Assembly: GCA_027019885.1 (NCBI GenBank)
Contig: JALUWC010000317.1
Location: 1-9,373 of the forward strand
Origin: Geoglobus sp.
Lineage (GTDB): Archaea; Halobacteriota; Archaeoglobi; Archaeoglobales; Archaeoglobaceae
DNA: 9,373 nucleotides
Reading direction: 5' to 3'
Below, piece after piece: positions 5,022 through 9,373 of the stretch. Position 1 is the stretch's first letter, and each line of letters starts with the position of its first letter. The position numbers were made by a program, and so were the translations under genes. Below the pieces are notes generated by a model. The model did no database searches, had not been told where the DNA came from, and saw nothing but the letters and a program-made list of their open reading frames with translations.

Positions 5022-6797
5022 ATGCCTCAAGAGAAACCAATTATAGAGGCAAAAGAGATAAATGTCAGAGACCTTCTTATGAACAGATTTTTTGAAATCC
5101 CACTTTACCAGAGACCGTTTAGTTGGAATGAAGAAAACTTCCAAGAACTTGTAGATGATATTAGAGATGCAATTGATAGTCAGGAAGAGAATTATTTTTT
5201 AGGTACAATTCTCCTAAAAGCAGAAGAGGATGGGATAACTTACGAGATTGTTGACGGTCAACAAAGACTGACATCATTAATCGTTTTACTGGCTGTGTTT
5301 GGAGATTATGCAAACAATCCAGAAGTTAAAGAAGACATTAAAGCTTGTTTGGTTCAAAGGGGTTTGAGGATTGGTGGTATCCCTACTCGAGAAAGGATCA
5401 GAGTGTGGAGAGATCTTGAAAAAAATTTTTCAGAGTATATTTACAAAGATAGAGGAACAGTAAGATTTTTAGAAGACTTTAATTCGAAAAGAATCAAATA
5501 CCCAGACAAAGATTCTCCAGTCTATCACCTTTATGAGGCTATAAAAACATTCAGAGATTTTGCAGAAGAGTTAAATGAAAAAGAGTTGATAATGTTTCTG
5601 GAATACCTTCTTACGGGTGTATATTTTGTACGGATAATTACCGATAACCGAAGCTCAGCATTCAGACTTTTTAATGTTCTCAACACACGTGGGTTACCCT
5701 TATCAGCTGCAGATGTGCTTAAAAGCATGAATTTAGAATTTGTGCCCGAAGAGAGAAGAGAAGACTATTTCAAAAAGTGGAGGGAAATTGAAGAAGATAT
5801 TGGTAGGGAGAGGCTGGAGAGCATCATTAGTTATGTGAGGACAATATTTGCTGAGGAGAAAGCAAAAAGAGAACTCGTTGATGAATTCGAAATGCTTTTT
5901 AAAGATAAAGATAGTGGGATTAGAAAAGGTACCGAATTTTTTGATATCATTTTGGAATATGGTGGTATTTACAAGGACAAAATCCTTGATCCTCAGTTAA
6001 GCAGTCTGAGTCCGCAAGAAAGAGTGAGTTATCAAACTTTAATGGAGCTTATGAACAGATTCCTACCATTTTCTGACTGGATTCCACCATTAATGCTTTT
6101 CTACAAGAAATTCAAAGATGAGAGTACATTATACCAATTTGCGTTTCTACTCGAAAGAAAATTCTTCATAGAGTGGTGTGCGGATTTCACGGCGACGGAA
6201 AGACTCACAAGTTCGATAAACCTAATAAAGCTGATAAAAGAACAAAAAACATCGGAAGGCGTCCTGAATAGGATGTTTGAGTACTCAGAGGAGATTAGAC
6301 GAGGGAGGGAAAGAAGAAAAATTGACTTCGTTGATAGGGAAGCTGTCAAAAACATACTTCTATCAAAGCTCAGTGATTCACAATTTTACTCTCTCAAAGG
6401 CGGTAAGATGGCGAGATACGTGCTTCTCCGTCTTGACATGGAAATGCAGGAAGAAAACTTCCCAGGCTACGCTAATCTCAGCACCATAACTGTAGAACAC
6501 ATACTCCCGCGCTTACCACAGGGAGAATGGCTCAGTATTTTCAGTGAGGAGGATGTCGATAGAATCGTTAACAAACTTGGCAACTTAACATTACTCAACA
6601 AGCGAAGAAACTCTAGAGCCTCAAATTATGATTTCGAAAGGAAAAAAGAAAAATACTTTGAGGTTAAGCGCAATCCGTTTGCCATCACAGCCATGCTCAG
6701 GGAATATGGTAAATGGGATATGAACTCATTTGAGAAAAGACACAGAGAACTATTGAATCTTGCTTTCAGAATTTATATCCCCGAAAGATTAGTGTGA
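5022..6797 (+). CDS. DUF262-DUF1524 protein, GmrSD-type modification-dependent nuclease
   Basis: A 591-residue fusion of the two GmrSD domains. The N-terminal DUF262 (ParB/sulfiredoxin-like NTPase) shows IPLYQRPFSW (26-35), FLGTILL (59-65), the hallmark VDGQQR (77-82) and FRLFNVLNTRGLPLSAADVL (214-233). A helical middle region follows. The C-terminal DUF1524 (HNH-like nuclease) has the motif VEHILP (491-496, H493), then NKLGNLTLL (517-525) and N530, followed by KKEKYF. In E. coli GmrSD the first domain hydrolyses NTP and the second cuts DNA with sugar-modified hydroxymethylcytosine; other DUF262 proteins act in BREX or phosphorothioate-linked defence. Target and cofactor here are unknown. No methyltransferase or modification gene is nearby, so it probably acts alone. 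All key motifs look intact. Its 3' end overlaps the convergent nuclease gene by 25 bases. Hand counts show its first two thirds are richer in A+T than its last third. Confidence 0.88.
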   Translation: MPQEKPIIEAKEINVRDLLMNRFFEIPLYQRPFSWNEENFQELVDDIRDAIDSQEENYFLGTILLKAEEDGITYEIVDGQQRLTSLIVLLAVFGDYANNPEVKEDIKACLVQRGLRIGGIPTRERIRVWRDLEKNFSEYIYKDRGTVRFLEDFNSKRIKYPDKDSPVYHLYEAIKTFRDFAEELNEKELIMFLEYLLTGVYFVRIITDNRSSAFRLFNVLNTRGLPLSAADVLKSMNLEFVPEERREDYFKKWREIEEDIGRERLESIISYVRTIFAEEKAKRELVDEFEMLFKDKDSGIRKGTEFFDIILEYGGIYKDKILDPQLSSLSPQERVSYQTLMELMNRFLPFSDWIPPLMLFYKKFKDESTLYQFAFLLERKFFIEWCADFTATERLTSSINLIKLIKEQKTSEGVLNRMFEYSEEIRRGRERRKIDFVDREAVKNILLSKLSDSQFYSLKGGKMARYVLLRLDMEMQEENFPGYANLSTITVEHILPRLPQGEWLSIFSEEDVDRIVNKLGNLTLLNKRRNSRASNYDFERKKEKYFEVKRNPFAITAMLREYGKWDMNSFEKRHRELLNLAFRIYIPERLV

Positions 6798-8385
6798 GCA
6801 AATAATGCTTTCTCAAACTCAAACCTCCACTCACCTTTTCTAAGTCTCTCCCTCAGCTCCTTCAGTGTAACCTCCCCGCTGTTCAGCATCTCCTCAACTC
6901 TCTTCCACTCATCCTCGTGCCTGTAACGCCTCCCGGTCATCTCGCTGATCAGCCTGTCAATGGCAGAAAAATAGAGTGTCATTATCCCCAGCCTCCTTGC
7001 CAGATGTATTGCCTCGTTGTTCCAGCCAAGACCTATCATCAGGGGAAGAACATTCCTACCCTCTCCGAAGGCAGCTCTTATCCTGTCATCAAATGCTGTA
7101 ACGTCTTCAGACTTGACCATCCTGTATTTGCACTCGATGGGTATGATTATGTCCAGCGAGGCCTCCCGCCCGCCACGACATCAAAGGGATAGAAAGTCTC
7201 CCTGATCAGAACATCAAACTCGAGCTTTCTATCGTTTTCAGTCACAATCCAGACATTCGTCACTTTCTCATCACGGAACACGAAGGGCAGGGAAAACCTA
7301 AACAGAGTAGGACTGTCAGCCCTGCTGCATATGATCTCGAAGAGCCTTGCAACCAGCTTCTCGTAGAAGCTCCCTATTACAGTTTTGATGTTAACCCTTG
7401 CAAGCGATTTTCTCACAGCCTTTTTCAGCGCCCCGACCCAGTCGGATTCGAGGTCAACAAGGAAGCTCTCGTATCCAAAGCCTGACTGTGACCTTGGAAC
7501 AGCATATCTAATCCAGTCGATGAATGAATCCTTTTTAAATTCTGGAACTGAAACGTGAACCTCTGTTTTCCCATCTCCTGTCTCAACTCTTATGTCGACA
7601 GGTATGTACTTGGCAACCCTCTTCAGGTGGTACTTTGCCTCGTCAGGAGTAACTGCAACCTCTGAGAGTACTCTGCTAAGTGGAACAGCCTTCTCACTCT
7701 TAACCAGATCCCTTGCAGTCCTCAAAAGCTCGCTGTTCCTTATGTAGTGCTCCCTGTACCTTTCCAGCTGCTCCTCCGTGAAGTACCACACCCACTTCCC
7801 GTCGAGCTTAAAACCGCGTAAACCCTCTTTGCGCAGCGGCTTGAGGACAGCCCTGGTTATCGAACTCACAGCATTGTAAAAATCGCGCCTCGTCTCGATT
7901 TTATATGCACCGTACCTCCTGCATATCTCCTCCACTATCTCGCCTGCCGTCATGGCTCTCTCAGAATTTCTCAGGACTTCAAGAACCATCTCCTTCTTCG
8001 GCCTTTCTTTGATTCTCTCGGCATATCCTATGAACCTGACAGAGACAGCATTTCCGTACACCTGAAAGCTCAGGGTTTTGCCAGCGCAGTCAGCGGGAGC
8101 ATAGAAGTACACGTTCACGGTCTTGCTTTTGACACTCGCATAGGGTGAGGCAGGATAGTTCTCAAGTTTGACCTGCTTCTCCGACCTTGAAAGCTTCCCC
8201 TTTCTGAAGAGCTCTCTGAGTGCATATTTGATTTTATCAGTCTTCCTCCAGCCACGGGGTCTCGCGACGTCTCTCTTCTCGACAACATTGAAGGCCTCTT
8301 TAAGGTCAGCTATGTGGGCAGCCCTCTTCTTTTCTCTGTAGAGCTCAAGGAGTTTCTCAAGCACGGTTTTCTGGGTGATGGGCAT
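6773..8385 (-). pseudogene. Winged-helix plus PD-(D/E)XK (Mrr/RecB-like) nuclease, frameshifted in the catalytic core
   Basis: Two minus-strand frames belong to one gene of about 537 residues once repaired. The first frame (8385 to 7147, 412 residues) starts with winged-helix-like domains (about 1-66, 129-200 and 213-262) and ends in a nuclease fold: GSFYEKLVARLFEI (338-351, E342) and KLEFDVLI (388-395, D391). It then hits a TAA at 7147-7149. The second frame continues REASLDIIIPIECKYR with the E-x-K pair and runs to 6773. Adding one G in the GGGCGGG run (complement of 7165-7171) gives VVAGREASLDIIIPIECK, placing D391, E418 and K420 as the catalytic triad. Such fusions suggest a DNA-targeting restriction-like enzyme, but no named family is recognised. 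The ATG at 8385 was chosen because homology-like sequence begins there; GGAGGT lies about 12 bases upstream. Its end overlaps the DUF262 gene. Confidence 0.7.
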
Positions 8386-8714
8386 GTTATTCTCTCTACC
8401 TCCGGACAGTTCAGAAATCACGTGACACCTGGGGTGACAGTCCTCTGGAGATCCCGTGTTCGAGCCCATCAGTGCACACTAATCCGGTCCATTCCTTTAG
8501 AAGATGCCAAAGGGTGATTCACCCACCTCAGAAACTCCAGAAGACTACCTTCGAAGAACTGAGACATGTTAGGGGATTTATCCCTTTAAGCTTCCAGAAC
8601 GTCCCTGCAAACTGTCAGGCTTACGCGTACTTTCCCGAGATTTGGACGTGGCATGACATAGTTTTATGGGTATAAAATGTTAAACTTTTGCCTCAAGAAC
8701 ATGAGTAGAGCGAT
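8386..8714. other. Non-coding interval with GC-rich sequence and short palindromes
   Basis: No convincing gene lies here. Hand counts give about 121 G+C in the 240 bases from 8401 to 8640 (near 50%), far above the other intergenic stretches, which are AT-rich. Visible symmetry: TCACGTGA (8418-8425), GGGTGA-T-TCACCC (8512-8524), CTTCGAAG within 8549-8556, and the hairpin-like AGGGGATTTATCCCT (8570-8584). A minus-strand TATA-like TTTTATACCC lies near 8669-8679, which would give the nuclease mRNA a leader of roughly 260 bases. It may be a structured leader, a small RNA or decayed coding DNA. Confidence 0.4.
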
Positions 8715-8774
8715 TTACCTGTAAGCTCTCTCCCTTTTCTCAGCATCAAAAACCACACGATCTTCTCCATTCAC
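8715..8774 (-). pseudogene. Possible 19-codon remnant of a toxin gene after the small antitoxin-like gene
   Basis: A GTG at 8774 overlaps the last base of the stop codon of the upstream small gene (TAGTG). It opens a frame of 19 codons (VNGEDRVVFDAEKRERAYR) ending in TAA at 8715-8717. Overlapping stop-start pairs of this sort are usual between antitoxin and toxin genes, but the frame is far too short to encode a toxin. It may be a truncated toxin or chance. Confidence 0.2.
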
Positions 8775-8992
8775 TAAAAAATCTCTTTTCGAATTTCAGA
8801 TTCATCAATACCGAGCTCCTTCAAAGCCTCATCGAATGACAAAAGTTCAAGTTCTCCTCTCTCCTTTCTCCGGAGAAAATCCTCAATCTCCATTATATCC
8901 TGCTTTGTGAGAATTTGAGATTCGAGATATTCAATTCTTTTCTTGAGGAGTTCGATGTCCTTTGCGAGTTTTTCGAGGGTGATGTTTGTCAT
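8774..8992 (-). CDS. Small coiled-coil RelB/VapB-like antitoxin candidate
   Basis: A 72-residue, highly charged, helical protein. Residues 5-32 form a likely coiled coil (LEKLAKDIELLKKRIEYLES), and TKQDIMEIEDFLRRKERGEL leads into LSFDEALKELGI (51-62). A closing 'sfdEAlkELG' segment is common in small archaeal antitoxins paired with RelE- or PIN-type toxins. The ATG at 8992 has a TATA-like box (TTTATCATAA, 9013-9022, minus strand) centred about 26 bases upstream and no ribosome binding site, so it is probably leaderless. No intact toxin gene follows on the same strand, only a very short frame. The antitoxin call rests on size, composition and tail pattern, not on a certain family match. Confidence 0.55.
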   Translation of the reverse strand: MTNITLEKLAKDIELLKKRIEYLESQILTKQDIMEIEDFLRRKERGELELLSFDEALKELGIDESEIRKEIF

Positions 8993-9103
8993 AGTTAGAA
9001 TTTTGGATAAGGTTATGATAAAGTTAGCGGAAGCTGTAATAAAATAAATCAGTTGGAGGGGCTCTGCTATTGATGGTTGGGGGGTGTTATCTTGACAGTC
9101 TCA

Positions 9104-9115
9104 TTCAAATTTGAA
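9104..9115. repeat. 12-base perfect palindrome TTCAAATTTGAA
   Basis: This perfect palindrome lies a few bases past the stop of the gene ending at 9123 and about 85 bases upstream of the TATA box of the small gene at 8992. Its leftmost two bases also belong to AGTCTCATT (9097-9105), whose inverse copy AATGAGACT occurs at 9175-9183 inside the neighbouring gene. It could be an operator; no function is shown. Confidence 0.25.
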
Positions 9116-9122
9116 GAGTAGA

Positions 9123-9373
9123 TTACTCCAGACATTTATAGATGTTTATGGGCCCGTTTGGTTCACAGATTCTAAATGAGACTATGACTCCCTTCCAGTA
9201 AAAATCATTAAGAATGTAAATTGCTTCATGTTGCTTTGAAGAATATAATGCAGCACTTCCAGAAATCAAAACAAATTCTCCATCCAAACAATCACAAACA
9301 ATACACTTGGAGGAAATAATTCCAAACCCTCGGCTCTTTTCCGGTTTAGTGGACTCACCTTGTAATGCCATTT
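9123..9373 (-). CDS. Unrecognised protein, C-terminal part, probably continuing past the right edge
   Basis: An open frame of 82 codons runs from the right edge to a TAA at 9123-9125. An ATG lies at 9371, only two bases from the edge, so it cannot be told whether this is the true start; no promoter or ribosome site is visible. The sequence has a cysteine cluster (KCIVCDC), then beta-rich stretches (EFVLISGSAALY, AIYILNDFYWKGVIVSFRI) and a tail GPINIYKCLE. The alternating hydrophobic pattern, with few charged residues apart from the N-terminal part, looks like a folded beta-rich domain and not a random frame. No family is recognised. The three spaced cysteines could bind metal, but this is speculative. 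Confidence 0.5.
   Translation of the reverse strand, partial: MALQGESTKPEKSRGFGIISSKCIVCDCLDGEFVLISGSAALYSSKQHEAIYILNDFYWKGVIVSFRICEPNGPINIYKCLE

Noticed and set aside
8386..8469. N-terminal extension of the nuclease to an ATG at 8469
   Set aside because: The extra 28 residues (proline, glycine and histidine-rich) look like translated non-coding DNA, and GGAGGT lies between the two starts.
8440..8475. tRNA-like 3' end: GTTCGAGCC preceded by CTCTGGA, resembling a glutamine tRNA
   Set aside because: The would-be T stem (CCGTG against CCATC) pairs at only one position, the anticodon stem is poor and there is no acceptor or D arm.
8510..8565. Possible C/D-box small RNA (TGATT ... CTGA, about 50 bases apart)
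   Set aside because: The C box does not match RTGATGA, no internal D'/C' pair is present and there is no closing stem.
8314..8675. Two plus-strand open frames of 67 codons each
   Set aside because: The first largely lies antisense to the nuclease start, the second has no ribosome site or promoter at the right spacing, and neither shows a protein-like pattern or known motif.
9097..9183. AGTCTCATT / AATGAGACT inverted pair as ends of a small mobile element
   Set aside because: The arms are only nine bases, no target-site duplication is visible and the enclosed 69 bases carry no transposase; chance is likely.

Overview
The window looks like chromosomal DNA of a (hyper)thermophilic euryarchaeon, possibly of the Archaeoglobales. 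The evidence is an Orc1/Cdc6 initiator, a tail-less archaeal histone, archaeal TATA-type promoters that mostly sit 25-31 bases upstream of the start codon (leaderless genes), GGAGGTGA-type ribosome binding sites where a leader exists, and lysine/glutamate-rich proteins. The genus is an inference. No rRNA, tRNA or CRISPR array was found. The content (toxin-antitoxin modules, nucleases, an extra replication initiator) suggests an accessory or defence island rather than a core region.

Layout. Bases 1-47 hold the first codons of a minus-strand gene that leaves the left edge. Bases 150-3183 (minus strand) hold two consecutive and dissimilar AbiEi/AbiEii (type IV toxin-antitoxin) pairs. In transcription order these are AbiEi-A, AbiEii-A, AbiEi-B, AbiEii-B. 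Each toxin overlaps the end of its antitoxin. Module A has a promoter bracketed by two copies of the inverted repeat TTGTTA-N6-TAACAA. Module B has a short intergenic stretch with a different, directly repeated motif. Next comes a small minus-strand gene with a VapB-like tail and no visible toxin partner (3253-3447). A roughly 140-base divergent promoter region rich in inverted repeats separates it from a plus-strand orc1/cdc6 gene (3591-4692). That gene carries a one-base insertion exactly at its sensor-2 motif.

Further right are an archaeal histone (4751-4978) and a long DUF262-DUF1524 protein of the GmrSD type (5022-6797), a family linked to restriction of modified DNA. This gene converges with, and overlaps by 25 bases, a minus-strand gene (6773-8385) for a winged-helix plus PD-(D/E)XK nuclease. 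The nuclease gene is broken by a one-base deletion inside its catalytic core. After about 330 bases of unusually GC-rich non-coding DNA there is a 72-residue coiled-coil antitoxin-like gene (8774-8992), whose downstream partner seems reduced to about 19 codons. The right edge holds the C-terminal part of an unrecognised gene (9123-9373).

How the parts relate. The AbiE modules, the orphan antitoxin-like genes, the GmrSD-like enzyme and the Mrr/RecB-like nuclease form a plausible anti-phage and anti-plasmid cluster. The Cdc6 paralog may be the relic of an integrated replicon. Two of the largest genes are each disrupted by a single-base change in a short G run, so either the island is decaying or the assembly has small indel errors. 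This matters for every conclusion about them.
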